DNA of 64,000 bases from Paracoccaceae bacterium (GCA_902543185.1 CACBXB010000011.1:1-64000), one strand, 5' to 3'; shown: positions 1-8,537, counted from the first letter of the stretch. The notes: generated by a model not told the origin, from the sequence alone. A program made the numbers and translations.

Positions 1-1756
1 GGTGGCAACACCAGAATTTTTTACTAGAACGCAGGTAGGTTCACCAGAATTTTTTACTAGTAGAGAGGTAGCTGTACCCGAGTTTTTTACTAGAACGGAA
101 GCAGCTTCACCCGAGTTTTTTACTAGAATTGATGACTCATCAGCTTCGCCAGAATTTTTCACTAGATCTGCCGGTACTGTTTCTTACTCAAATTCTATAA
201 GTCATTATCAAAGACCTGTAATAACAGACTACGACCGGCAGGAAATTACTGGATATAGTCGAGAAGAAGTAGCTTTCTATACAAGAAATAAGCAATTGAG
301 GACCGCAGTTAATATTTCGGGTCAGGTTGAAAAATACATCGGCGAAACGCGGGTAACGAATAACCCAGATGGTTCTGTAATCAGAGCGCACGTGGGCTGG
401 GAGCGCGATAATCAAGTTTATGTAAATAACTGGAAGATGTACGATGATCGTGTCGAATTTGGTTCAACGTTTCAAGTTTTTGATACTGACGGATCTTATG
501 CATGGAACGGAGACGGGACGGGATATAATCCAGCAGACGTACCTTCGATAACTGTACCAACGCCAACGCTGGATCAAATGGCTAAGCCTAATTATGGTTC
601 GTTCACACGCTTAAATGGATCACCTGGTAATCCGGCTATTAAAAATAGAGATGATGCGGCAACTGTACCGGTAGTGCAAAGTGGTGGCGAGGATGTGCGA
701 GATTATGGCGATACTTTCTCTCTTGATACACCAGATGTGCCAATAGGCCTTGTATCGGATGATACTGTAACGGATCCTTTTTCTGGGGCAGCTATGGAGC
801 TATTTACCGGAAAATTAAAATTTGAGGATAGTGCAGCTTTTGGTATCTACCACGGTCCGGCCATTGTAAGCGAACAATTTTCTGCGGAGGCGGGCCAATT
901 TCTAAAACTTAACTACAGTGCTGCAGGAGATGTAGATGATTATCACGTCGCCGGTTATATTTATAAAGTAGACGCAGCTACTGGAGATCCTATCCTAGAT
1001 GAAAATGGTGATCCTAAAATTTTTATGGCCCTGAATGAGACTGGTACCGTTGAACTGAATGGTCGTGCATCAGTGGAAATTGAGGATAGTGGTGACTATA
1101 GATTTGTCTTTATCGTAGGAACTTTCGATAAAACTGGGGGATTAGCAGCTGGCGCTAGTATGAGAATAGACAATATTGTTGCAGAATTTCCATTTATAGC
1201 GGATGAGGAAACTATTGCTGCTCTTATAAAAGCGGTGAACTATTCTAATTCTGATATTGTTGAAAGCGAAACAAGTTCGATCACGTCATCTATAAGAAAT
1301 AATAATGATGATCGATTTTCAACGGATGACATAATTACCAACCTTGGAGAAGATGATCCTGAATCTTCCAGAAGTATAGCTGCAACACTGGTTTCAACTG
1401 TGGGTGACGAGGCTGCTGATAATGGTAATATAACTAAGATAAGTGAAGAAATTGACACTAGCATATTAACTTCAAAAATTGATCGGGTTCAGCAACTTCT
1501 TAATAAGGCGCGTGAGCAGGCGGGTTCGCAATACTCTGCTCTTGAGAGTTTGGTAATATCTACTACAGACCTAACGTCTGAGTACGAGACAAAATACAAC
1601 GAGGTTAGTCGTGTTGACTTTGCTTCGGAGACAGCTCTCTTAGCTAAAAAGCAAATATTAAAGGATACCGCTACCGCTGTTTTGGCTCAGGCTGGTGAGG
1701 GCCAGCAGCATCTCTTGAAGTTACTGAAAGACTCTCAAAAATTGCCGAAGTATTAA
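1..1756 (+). CDS. Large flagellin-like protein, 5' end outside the window
   Basis: The last ~90 residues match the conserved flagellin C-terminal (D0/D1) helix: a Lys/Arg-rich amphipathic segment with REQAGSQYSALES, then SRVDFASETALLAKKQIL and TAVLAQAGEGQQ. That domain packs against the N-terminal helix to polymerise the filament. In front of it lie about 490 residues of non-conserved surface sequence. They begin with a tandem 11-residue repeat built on PEFFTR, and near residues 275-395 a beta-rich module contains GTFDKTGG and a downstream IDNI. The gene is open at the left edge, so the true start, the N-terminal flagellin domain and more repeats are missing from view. It ends as a convergent neighbour of a small leftward gene. 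The flagellin assignment rests on the C terminus; a hook-associated protein (FlgL type) is the main alternative. Confidence 0.78.
   Translation, partial: VATPEFFTRTQVGSPEFFTSREVAVPEFFTRTEAASPEFFTRIDDSSASPEFFTRSAGTVSYSNSISHYQRPVITDYDRQEITGYSREEVAFYTRNKQLRTAVNISGQVEKYIGETRVTNNPDGSVIRAHVGWERDNQVYVNNWKMYDDRVEFGSTFQVFDTDGSYAWNGDGTGYNPADVPSITVPTPTLDQMAKPNYGSFTRLNGSPGNPAIKNRDDAATVPVVQSGGEDVRDYGDTFSLDTPDVPIGLVSDDTVTDPFSGAAMELFTGKLKFEDSAAFGIYHGPAIVSEQFSAEAGQFLKLNYSAAGDVDDYHVAGYIYKVDAATGDPILDENGDPKIFMALNETGTVELNGRASVEIEDSGDYRFVFIVGTFDKTGGLAAGASMRIDNIVAEFPFIADEETIAALIKAVNYSNSDIVESETSSITSSIRNNNDDRFSTDDIITNLGEDDPESSRSIAATLVSTVGDEAADNGNITKISEEIDTSILTSKIDRVQQLLNKAREQAGSQYSALESLVISTTDLTSEYETKYNEVSRVDFASETALLAKKQILKDTATAVLAQAGEGQQHLLKLLKDSQKLPKY
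11..166 (+). repeat. 33-bp in-frame tandem repeat encoding PEFFTR
   Basis: Five copies of a PEFFTR-type codon block start at 11, 44, 77, 110 and 149. The spacings are 33, 33, 33 and 39 bp, so the reading frame is kept and the last unit has two extra codons. Copy 2 reads PEFFTS. The array probably continues beyond the left edge. Variable residues between cores (for example TQVGS, TEAAS) keep an acidic/Ala/Ser character. Copies differ at synonymous positions (cca or ccc for Pro, gaa or gag for Glu), so they are not the product of a very recent duplication. Confidence 0.9.
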
Positions 1757-1758
1757 CA

Positions 1759-2118
1759 TTATTTTAAATTTTTAATTTGACCTTCACCGATGGTTTTGGC
1801 TAAATTGAATGCTTCAAAAACGATGTCGACCACTTCTTGTTTTGTGTAAGAATCTTTAGACATGTTATTATCTAGTTTTTGGGATACTTCATTCATGGAA
1901 GTCATATATGCTTCCATTATGGCTTTGACGAACTGGCTCGTTTCAATCAATGTATAGATTTTTTGTTTTTTGTTGTCTTCCGTGGGGTTTGAATTTTCAA
2001 GCCATTCCAAAAAATTTTTATCATAATAACATGTAAAGTCCGTTCCAGTTTCTTTTGAATAGGTCTGACATAATTTTTTGATTTGTTTTTGAGTGCATGT
2101 GTCTTTCAAGGGCTTCAA
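1759..2118 (-). CDS. Hypothetical protein, 119 aa
   Basis: Not recognised. The predicted protein is soluble, Lys/Glu/Asn-rich and mostly helical. It has three cysteines in its first 30 residues (CTQ, CQT, CYY) and no signal peptide or membrane segment. The longest reading uses a TTG start at 2118 with only a weak upstream TAGGA, and an in-frame stop lies a few codons upstream, so the start is uncertain. The gene converges with the flagellin-like gene, leaving 2 bp between the stops. A role in the same process is possible but unsupported. Confidence 0.5.
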   Translation of the reverse strand: MKPLKDTCTQKQIKKLCQTYSKETGTDFTCYYDKNFLEWLENSNPTEDNKKQKIYTLIETSQFVKAIMEAYMTSMNEVSQKLDNNMSKDSYTKQEVVDIVFEAFNLAKTIGEGQIKNLK

Positions 2119-2156
2119 TCCTATATCAAATTTAGATCAAATTGTTGCAGTAAGTT

Positions 2157-2492
2157 TTAAAATTGCATATCTGCCAGAACAATACCTCTAGTAGGTGTAA
2201 TTCGCCAAGAGATACCAGTTTTTTTTACAAACTCGGCTTCTGCAACTCGAAATAATTTTTGGCAAGAATTAAACGCTTTTTCATCTTTATATTCCCACAT
2301 GAAGCCCAGCTTAAAAGTACCTTTCCTATTCCAAATTTGGGATACCGTCTGCCTTAAAGCCCCAGCTTTTTTGAAATCTTCTTGCATATCTTCAATAATT
2401 TTTACCCAGGCTTCATGAGCAACTGTTTGATCGCTTTTACTAAGAAGGTCACAAACAATATAACTCATTAAAAGTGTTTCAGATTTTGACAT
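2157..2492 (-). CDS. Small protein, possible dimeric alpha/beta-barrel fold
   Basis: A 111-residue soluble protein with no signal peptide. Its ATG (2490-2492) follows the TAA of the upstream gene (2493-2495) with no gap, which indicates an operon and probable translational coupling. The pattern of alternating strands and helices (IWNRKGTFKLGFMWEYKDEK, then a helix, then GISWRITP) resembles the small ferredoxin-like, monooxygenase-like proteins, as does its partner upstream. The fold is inferred from the pattern only, and no catalytic residues can be named. Confidence 0.55.
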   Translation of the reverse strand: MSKSETLLMSYIVCDLLSKSDQTVAHEAWVKIIEDMQEDFKKAGALRQTVSQIWNRKGTFKLGFMWEYKDEKAFNSCQKLFRVAEAEFVKKTGISWRITPTRGIVLADMQF

Positions 2493-2813
2493 TTATTTCC
2501 ACTCAACTTTTACTTCATTCGCTTTAGAATTTTCAAAATAAGTAATATCACCTTCATAATAAAAACTATCAACAACAGTAAATTTATCTTTTAAAATATC
2601 CTGAAATTCTTTTCTTTTAGTCAGGTTTGTCTCTGCATCTTCGTAACTGGAGTATACAGCAAATGACAAAATCGAGGTGGGGCCTGTGCGCACATTAATA
2701 ACTGTCTGCGCATTACCAAACCACTCTTTTTGTATCGTTTGATAGAAATTTTCAGATTCGGCCATTTCCTTTTCTGACAAAAATTCCATCATTGTTATTC
2801 TGGCTATAGACAT
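2493..2813 (-). CDS. Small ABM-like (dimeric alpha/beta-barrel) protein
   Basis: A 106-residue protein beginning MSIARITMMEF. This start is chosen over one ten codons upstream because AAGGAAA sits about 5-8 nt before the ATG at 2813. The N-terminal beta strand, a long helix, then TVINVRTGPTSILSFAVYSS followed by a helix resembles single-domain ferredoxin-like proteins of the antibiotic-biosynthesis-monooxygenase superfamily. It is the first gene of a two-gene unit with the gene ending at 2157. Function and ligand are unknown. Confidence 0.6.
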   Translation of the reverse strand: MSIARITMMEFLSEKEMAESENFYQTIQKEWFGNAQTVINVRTGPTSILSFAVYSSYEDAETNLTKRKEFQDILKDKFTVVDSFYYEGDITYFENSKANEVKVEWK

Positions 2814-2922
2814 AATAGTTTCCTTGTGAGTTTTAGCGCTCACAGCATCAGCGCCGCAGATGCGTTATATAGTTAGAAGAACGTGTTTCGTTTTATCGAG
2901 TTTACGAAATTAAAGCTATAAA

Positions 2923-3249
2923 TTAGCCAGCCGTTAAGTACGGTATCGTTCCAGCTGCATCAGTATCATCTATTAACTGGAAACTGTTAATCGCACCTTC
3001 TTGTCTCGCTTTGCCATGTGGAGCATACTCTGGATCTGTTGCGAATGCCTCCGCAGATCCTGCGTCTGGAAACTGTAATATTGCGATAAAAGTATTGCCC
3101 CTGTCCTCGCCTTCCAAAACTTTTATGTTAGCGCTTCGAGATAAATACTTCCCGCCATGCTTTTCCACAAGCGGATGAACATTTGCAGCATAATCTGGAA
3201 CCCACTTATCATCCGTAACTTTTATTTCTGCAATTAAGTAAACAGTCAT
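2923..3249 (-). CDS. DUF1330 family protein
   Basis: A 108-residue protein with the DUF1330 pattern: MTVYLIAEIKV at the start, HPLVEKHGGKYLSRS in the middle (the conserved GGKYL), then a strand with LEGEDRG and a helix after FPDAGSAEAF. DUF1330 proteins adopt a dimeric alpha/beta-barrel fold; their biochemical function is not established. The ATG at 3249 is preceded by AAAGGGACTAAA, a good ribosome-binding site, so the five-codon-longer start is rejected. The protein lies upstream of two other small genes with a similar fold pattern. Confidence 0.85.
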   Translation of the reverse strand: MTVYLIAEIKVTDDKWVPDYAANVHPLVEKHGGKYLSRSANIKVLEGEDRGNTFIAILQFPDAGSAEAFATDPEYAPHGKARQEGAINSFQLIDDTDAAGTIPYLTAG

Positions 3250-3484
3250 TTTAGTCCCTTTCATAATTCTAGTTTAAATACTTTTGATGAAAACATAAGA
3301 AAGCCGTAAGTCAATAATAATAAATAGGGCCACAAAAGACGTTATAAAAATTCAAATTCCATAGCTCAAACAACTTCTAACGCCGCCATTTTTAGGTTCA
3401 CCCTTAGTTGCATAATTACAAACCGAACCTTTGGTTAACAATAAATTAATTTTTTATTAATAAAATCAGTAAGTTAAGGAAAAA

Positions 3485-3560
<76 letters not shown>

Positions 3561-3629
3561 GACTTGCCCTATCTACTTAAACACTTAATTTTAGGCAAGG
3601 GCATTTGTACAACTTTTTATAAACAAATC

Positions 3630-6035
3630 TTAGTGTTTAATTGTCTGGCTTTGCTTCTGTTCCTCGAGAGCTTTTGCAGCCGCTGCCTCTTCTGCAGCTT
3701 CGTCCCATTCGATTGGGCTTGGAGAATGAGTAAGTGCGATCTTCAAAACTTCGGAAACATTCTTGACGGCTATAATTTCTAGAGAAGATTTTACATTATC
3801 AGGAATGTCCACAAGGTCTTTTTCATTTTCCTCGGGAATAAGTACTGTTTTGATTCCGCCTCTGAGAGCGGCAAGTAACTTCTCTTTAAGCCCACCTATT
3901 GCTAGCGCGTTTCCTCGCAAAGTAACTTCTCCTGTCATCGCTAAATCTTTCCTCACAGGGATGCCGGTTAATACGGACACAATTGATGTTACCATTGCTA
4001 AACCGGCGCTTGGCCCATCTTTTGGTGTAGCTCCTTCTGGCACATGAACGTGAATATCAGTTTTGTCAAATTTGGGTGGCTTAATTCCAACTTCAGCGCT
4101 TATTGAGCGAACATACGAATTTGCTGCATCAATACTTTCCTTCATTACATCTCCCAGTTTACCAGTAGTCTTCATTCTGCCTTTACCTGGTAACTTAAGC
4201 GCTTCGATATGTAATAAATCACCGCCAACAGAAGTCCAAGCCAAACCTGTAACAACCCCTATTTGATCATCTTGTTCAGCTAAACCAAACCTAAATTTCT
4301 TAACACCAAGAAAGTCGCCAAGGTTATCCATAGTGACCTTGATGTCTTTATTTTCATTTTTAACGATCTTAGTAACAGATTTACGAGCTAATTTTGAAAT
4401 TTCGCGCTCCAAATTTCTTACACCCGCTTCTCTTGTATAGTAACGAACGATACCTGTTAAAGCACCATCAGTTAGCTCAAACTCTCCTTTTCTTAAGCCA
4501 TGGTTTTTTATGGCTTTATCGATTAAGTGCCTTTTAGCAATTTCAATTTTTTCGTCTTCTGTATAGCCCTCCAGCGGTATGATTTCCATTCTGTCTAATA
4601 GGGGGGCCGGCATGTTGTAGCTATTTGCCGTTGTAATAAACATTACATTAGAGAGATCGTACTCGACTTCCAAATAGTGATCCGTAAAAGTACTATTTTG
4701 TTCTGGATCGAGAACCTCAAGCATAGCACTAGCCGGATCTCCACGAAAATCCTGTCCCATTTTATCAATTTCATCCAATAAAATCAATGGGTTAGTTGTT
4801 TTTGCCTTTTTAAGTGCTTGAATAATTTTCCCAGGCATTGAGCCGATATATGTTCTTCTGTGTCCACGAATTTCGCTTTCGTCTCTGACACCTCCAAGAG
4901 AAATTCTTATAAATTCACGGCCAGTAGCTTTTGCTACTGACTTGCCAAGCGATGTTTTGCCCACACCTGGTGGGCCAACGAGGCACATTATTGGACCTTT
5001 CAATTTAGAGCTTCGTTTCTGAACGGCTAGGTATTCAATTATTCTTTCTTTAACTTTCTCTAAGCTGTAGTGATCTTTATCGAGAACTGTTTCGGCTTTA
5101 TATAGATCTTTCTTGACCCGTGATTTCGTTCCCCATGGAATAGAAAGCAGCCAATCTAAATAATTTCTGACCACGGTTGCTTCAGCGGACATTGGGCTCA
5201 TATTTTTAAGTTTTTTGAGTTCTGCGTCTGCTTTTTCGCGAGCTTCTTTCGTAAATTTGGTGTTATTTATACGCTCTTCAATCTCAGCAGCTTCATTTTG
5301 ACCATCCTCGCCATCTCCGAGCTCTTTTTGTATAGCTTTCATCTGTTCATTTAAATAATACTCTCTTTGGGTGCGTTCCATTTGCGATTTTACGCGTGTC
5401 TTAATTTTTTTCTCTACTTTTAAAACACCCATTTCCCCTTGCATTAGTGAAAAAACTTTTTCTAGTCTTTCACTTACTGAAAGCGTCTCCAACAGATCTT
5501 GCTTCTGCTCAATCTCTATTCCAAGATGACCAGAAACCAAATCCGATAATTTAGCCGGATCATTGGTACTGGCAATTGTTGTAATTGCTTCATCTGGGAT
5601 ATTTTTCTTTACTTTAGCATATCGATCAAACTCTTGGGATACTGTTTTCACAAGCACAATATTGGCCTTTTCGTCACCTAGCGTTTCATCAATTTTTTCG
5701 CATTTTGCCTCAAAAAATAATTCATTTTCTACAAAATCGGTTATCAAAACCCTTGTTTGTCCTTCGACCAAGACTTTCACTGTACCGTCTGGTAATTTTA
5801 GTAGTTGGAGGACATTTGCAAGAACACCTGTTTTAAATATACTATTTTCAGTTGGCTGATCTTCTGTGGGATCGACTTGACTTGACAACAAAATTTGTTC
5901 GTTGTCTTTCATCACTTCTTCCAGCGCTCTAACTGATTTTTCCCTACCTACAAATAGAGGAACAATCATGTGTGGAAAAACAACAATGTCTCTCAAGGGT
6001 AGGACGGGAAAGGTTGTATTTTTTTCATCTAGCAT
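3630..6035 (-). CDS. lon: ATP-dependent protease Lon
   Basis: Cytosolic AAA+ serine protease that unfolds and degrades misfolded and regulatory proteins. In order: the N-terminal LON substrate-binding domain (PVLPLRDIVVFPHM), a coiled-coil region, the AAA+ module with Walker A GPPGVGKT at about 354-361 and Walker B LILLDEIDKM, and the C-terminal protease domain with catalytic Ser676 in DGPSAG and Lys719 in GGLKEKLL. The length of 801 residues is normal. The ATG at 6035 is preferred to a TTG two codons upstream because GAGGA precedes it. The C terminus carries a short Ala/Glu-rich tail. Transcription is leftward toward tRNA-Val. Confidence 0.98.
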   Translation of the reverse strand: MLDEKNTTFPVLPLRDIVVFPHMIVPLFVGREKSVRALEEVMKDNEQILLSSQVDPTEDQPTENSIFKTGVLANVLQLLKLPDGTVKVLVEGQTRVLITDFVENELFFEAKCEKIDETLGDEKANIVLVKTVSQEFDRYAKVKKNIPDEAITTIASTNDPAKLSDLVSGHLGIEIEQKQDLLETLSVSERLEKVFSLMQGEMGVLKVEKKIKTRVKSQMERTQREYYLNEQMKAIQKELGDGEDGQNEAAEIEERINNTKFTKEAREKADAELKKLKNMSPMSAEATVVRNYLDWLLSIPWGTKSRVKKDLYKAETVLDKDHYSLEKVKERIIEYLAVQKRSSKLKGPIMCLVGPPGVGKTSLGKSVAKATGREFIRISLGGVRDESEIRGHRRTYIGSMPGKIIQALKKAKTTNPLILLDEIDKMGQDFRGDPASAMLEVLDPEQNSTFTDHYLEVEYDLSNVMFITTANSYNMPAPLLDRMEIIPLEGYTEDEKIEIAKRHLIDKAIKNHGLRKGEFELTDGALTGIVRYYTREAGVRNLEREISKLARKSVTKIVKNENKDIKVTMDNLGDFLGVKKFRFGLAEQDDQIGVVTGLAWTSVGGDLLHIEALKLPGKGRMKTTGKLGDVMKESIDAANSYVRSISAEVGIKPPKFDKTDIHVHVPEGATPKDGPSAGLAMVTSIVSVLTGIPVRKDLAMTGEVTLRGNALAIGGLKEKLLAALRGGIKTVLIPEENEKDLVDIPDNVKSSLEIIAVKNVSEVLKIALTHSPSPIEWDEAAEEAAAAKALEEQKQSQTIKH

Positions 6036-6097
6036 GCTCAATCCTCATCTTATAGTAGGTATTATAACTCGTTTAATTCTTTTTGTTTTACATTGTT

Positions 6098-6127
6098 ATA
6101 TTTGGTTCTCTACCAATTGTTTTTCAA
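6098..6127 (-). promoter_or_regulatory. Possible lon promoter
   Basis: On the minus strand, TTGAAA (6122-6127) is followed after 18 nt by AAATAT (6098-6103), about 60 nt upstream of the lon start. The preceding C gives CTTGAAA, which also resembles the -35 of heat-shock sigma-32 promoters, as would suit lon. The -10 is poor for either class, so this is tentative. Confidence 0.3.
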
Positions 6128-6282
6128 GTCTATCTTCAAACAAAATCGTGAACTATAACTAAGAATTAGCGAATATCTTTTATTTTCTGATAGAACTCGC
6201 AAAAAATAACTAAAATTTCCACTAGAATCCTTGACGATCGTATGCCCCAAGTTTAAACCCACATCTACGCCTAGAGCGAAGC

Positions 6283-6359
6283 GCGGTTGTAGCTCAGCTG
6301 GTTAGAGTACCGGCCTGTCACGCCGGGGGTCGCGGGTTCGAGCCCCGTCAACCGCGCCA
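6283..6359 (+). tRNA. tRNA-Asp (anticodon GUC)
   Basis: The acceptor arms GCGGTTG and CAACCGC pair, with discriminator G and an encoded CCA (6357-6359). The anticodon stem CCGGC/GCCGG encloses CTGTCAC, giving GTC. The T-arm GCGGGTTCGAGCCCCGT is canonical. Length is 77 nt. It is transcribed away from lon. Confidence 0.97.
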
Positions 6360-6386
6360 TTACTTTCCTAATAAAATCAATACTTT

Positions 6387-6404
6387 AGCCCTTTTTTAAG
6401 GGCT
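6387..6404 (+). terminator. Hairpin downstream of tRNA-Asp
   Basis: AGCCCTT (6387-6393), a 4-nt T loop and AAGGGCT (6398-6404) form a perfect 7-bp hairpin 28 nt after the tRNA 3' end. No T-run follows on the plus strand, so it may be a processing or weak termination element rather than a standard intrinsic terminator. The following 160 bp to the next gene hold nothing I recognise. Confidence 0.4.
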
Positions 6405-6570
6405 CCCAGTGCCTTGGCCAGTGCCGTAAAAATGAAAGGGGTGACGGGGAAATTCTTATAACCATATGATTTTAAATAATTAATTTGTTTAATTATAACA
6501 CATCTAATTTTGTAAAAATTTAGTAGTATAGATGTGTCTTCTGATTTCTTACAAACCAGATTTTTAGACT

Positions 6571-6909
6571 TCAGATATAAACAAGTAATACATTGTGTTT
6601 CTTCGCAGTTTCACTAGATACAGGGTAAGTTACTGTATTTACTAATAAAACAGCCTTTATATTAGGCGACCCGATGGCTTCCCCAAGCTCTATTGCTAAC
6701 TCTACCGTGTAGCGAATTACTCTTCCTACTTCTTTGAATAATTCTCCATCGTGATTACAATTGGACATTCCAACTACAAACTTTTCTTTACCCGGAGCAT
6801 GTATTAGCAGTGGAATAATCGAGCCCAAAGTGGTTTCGTGTTCAAACTCGAGCTCTTTGCCTTCTTCTACTCCAAGAATCTCCGGGTGCACTTCAATTAG
6901 ATCTTTCAA
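6571..6909 (-). CDS. Unrecognised ORF, possible gene remnant
   Basis: 112 codons of protein-like sequence (for example VEEGKELEFEHETTLG and a C-terminal stretch ending in LLVYI), with no recognised family. The only long start is a TTG at 6909, placed directly after an in-frame TAG and without a good ribosome-binding site. The same frame upstream reads 13 protein-like codons (STEKTLLINWENK) and then the TAA that ends the membrane hydrolase gene. It is therefore either a short gene translated after the hydrolase or the 3' remnant of a decayed gene. No membrane segment or signal peptide is present. Confidence 0.45.
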   Translation of the reverse strand: MKDLIEVHPEILGVEEGKELEFEHETTLGSIIPLLIHAPGKEKFVVGMSNCNHDGELFKEVGRVIRYTVELAIELGEAIGSPNIKAVLLVNTVTYPVSSETAKKHNVLLVYI

Positions 6910-6951
6910 CTATTTGTTTTCCCAATTGATAAGTAAAGTTTTTTCTGTGCT

Positions 6952-8406
6952 TTAGAGTGCAAAAATTGGATTTGTAGCTGCAAAAGCAAACGATAGAAAC
7001 AATCCATGGGCTAGGCCAACCTTTAAGTGCCCAATTTTTTTTCGCTGATGTTTCCCAATATAACCAAAAACAATGAAGTAAAGAATATAGATTAGAACTG
7101 TAGTGAACATTAAGCCGTATTGTTCTGGGAATAAAATTAAAAGAATTGAAAAACCAATAATTGGTAAGCCTCGTAATAAGATAGAAACCCAAATTGAACA
7201 AGTAGCTATCAATTTTTCAATAACCAAACAAAACAGAGTAATTGGTAAAATTAGTATAATAAATGCATTCATTCGATTTTCGGATAAAGTAAATGAACCG
7301 ATATAGCGATTTATTAAGAAGCATAATAATCCAAAACACAAAATAAGTTTTAACCAAGGTAGAATGTCAATTTTGAGTTTCGAAATTTGATAATTAAAAG
7401 AAAATAAATAAGCAAAAAGCCCGATTAACCCAAAATAAAATGCAATTCTTTCAAACCCATAAATAGGTATAAGGTTTATTTGAATAAGTCCGGACGATAG
7501 AGAAAAAATTGTAGCTAACAATATTTTGCGTAAAGCTCTTTTATCTTCTGCATCCGATATGTTTTGGTGGACTAAATTCGCATTCAATCGAGAAATGCCA
7601 AATACAATAAAAGTGACGCTTATTATAATCCATCCAATTTGGGTTTTCCAAAAGGGCCGGTCATAATTTTCAAGTTTTAGCCAATCAATGATAATTCTTG
7701 AGGTTTGCGGGGCATAAATAACACTAACGTGGCCGGTATTCTCTATAAAGGAAGCTTTTCTTCTGATTTTTTCATATACGTATTCCGTATTTTCCTTAGC
7801 CTCAGGTTTAAAAGTTTTTACCATTTGTAAAGCATGCGATCTTAAATGACTTTCAAATTGGCCTGATATTAGCAAAAGATCTTTTGGAAAATCCTTAGTT
7901 ATTCCAGTAGAATATGGAGAAATAGCGACAACAGACTTAGTTCTTTTATCGGCACTTGCTCTAATCACGATATCTGAAGCCATAGAATGCCCGACTAAAG
8001 ATATACTGATTTCATCCCCAAATTTATCGTAAACAAATTTTATAATGTCTGATAATTGATTAACTAATTGCTGGGTAGTACCTGTAATCTCCGTTGGCTG
8101 ATTTATAAGCTTATGCTGGTTTGAGCCATGGCCGATGAAATCGAACAGCACAGCATTACTTCCTGCGTTAGCAATATCATAGGCTATTTGTCTCATCATT
8201 TCTTTTGAGCCAGCAAAGCCATGGCTAATAATTGTAAACTCTTTTGACGGGCGAATACTTTTAATAATTTCGATATTGCTATCTGAATTATTGAAAATAT
8301 TGCTCTCATACGACCGTCGGTCTAATTCGACGAACATCAAGCCGAATAACCCAAATATGATGAAAATAAATGGAAGTTTAAAAAATTTTACAAAAAAAAT
8401 TGACAC
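6952..8406 (-). CDS. Membrane-embedded alpha/beta hydrolase
   Basis: An N-terminal membrane anchor (about 10-27) precedes an alpha/beta-hydrolase domain (about 55-250). This has an oxyanion-type ISHGFAGSKE, the acidic turn VLFDFIGHG, the nucleophile elbow GHSMAS with Ser141, and a late His in ENTGHVS. The rest of the 484 residues forms about eight hydrophobic segments. This suggests a serine esterase or lipase facing the periplasm or membrane surface; the substrate is unknown. GTG start at 8406, with GAGGG about 8 nt upstream. The coupling of a hydrolase to a polytopic C-terminal membrane domain is uncommon. The unrecognised ORF at 6571-6909 follows in the same frame after the stop. Confidence 0.75.
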   Translation of the reverse strand: MSIFFVKFFKLPFIFIIFGLFGLMFVELDRRSYESNIFNNSDSNIEIIKSIRPSKEFTIISHGFAGSKEMMRQIAYDIANAGSNAVLFDFIGHGSNQHKLINQPTEITGTTQQLVNQLSDIIKFVYDKFGDEISISLVGHSMASDIVIRASADKRTKSVVAISPYSTGITKDFPKDLLLISGQFESHLRSHALQMVKTFKPEAKENTEYVYEKIRRKASFIENTGHVSVIYAPQTSRIIIDWLKLENYDRPFWKTQIGWIIISVTFIVFGISRLNANLVHQNISDAEDKRALRKILLATIFSLSSGLIQINLIPIYGFERIAFYFGLIGLFAYLFSFNYQISKLKIDILPWLKLILCFGLLCFLINRYIGSFTLSENRMNAFIILILPITLFCLVIEKLIATCSIWVSILLRGLPIIGFSILLILFPEQYGLMFTTVLIYILYFIVFGYIGKHQRKKIGHLKVGLAHGLFLSFAFAATNPIFAL

Positions 8407-8537
8407 TTTTTTCCCTCAGAAAACCGTCTTTGCCCTTGAGATAGTTTGTTTATGAGTTGATCCAAGTGAATTTGGGTTTGAGCGCTCGTCAAGCGCGTCA
8501 TCAAATTGGAAAATAATAAAAAGAATAATTGAAGACC

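Noticed and set aside
11-166. Regular short repeats at the left edge, as in a CRISPR array
   Set aside because: Repeats are in frame, differ at synonymous positions, code for PEFFTR, and continue into a long open frame; spacers are not unique 30-40-bp units.
3564-3599. CTTGCC...GGCAAG hairpin after lon as a terminator
   Set aside because: Only six pairs with a 24-nt loop and no T-run on the lon strand.
6283-6440. tRNA-Asp as an integration site for a genomic island
   Set aside because: No integrase gene and no repeat of the tRNA 3' end can be seen downstream.
6893-7201. A 102-codon leftward ORF
   Set aside because: It lies within the membrane hydrolase gene in another frame; its sequence is Trp/Phe/Cys-rich shadow translation.
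6571-8406. Membrane hydrolase and the downstream ORF as one readthrough protein
   Set aside because: Two stop codons (TAA and TAG) separate them in the shared frame, and no recoding signal is visible.
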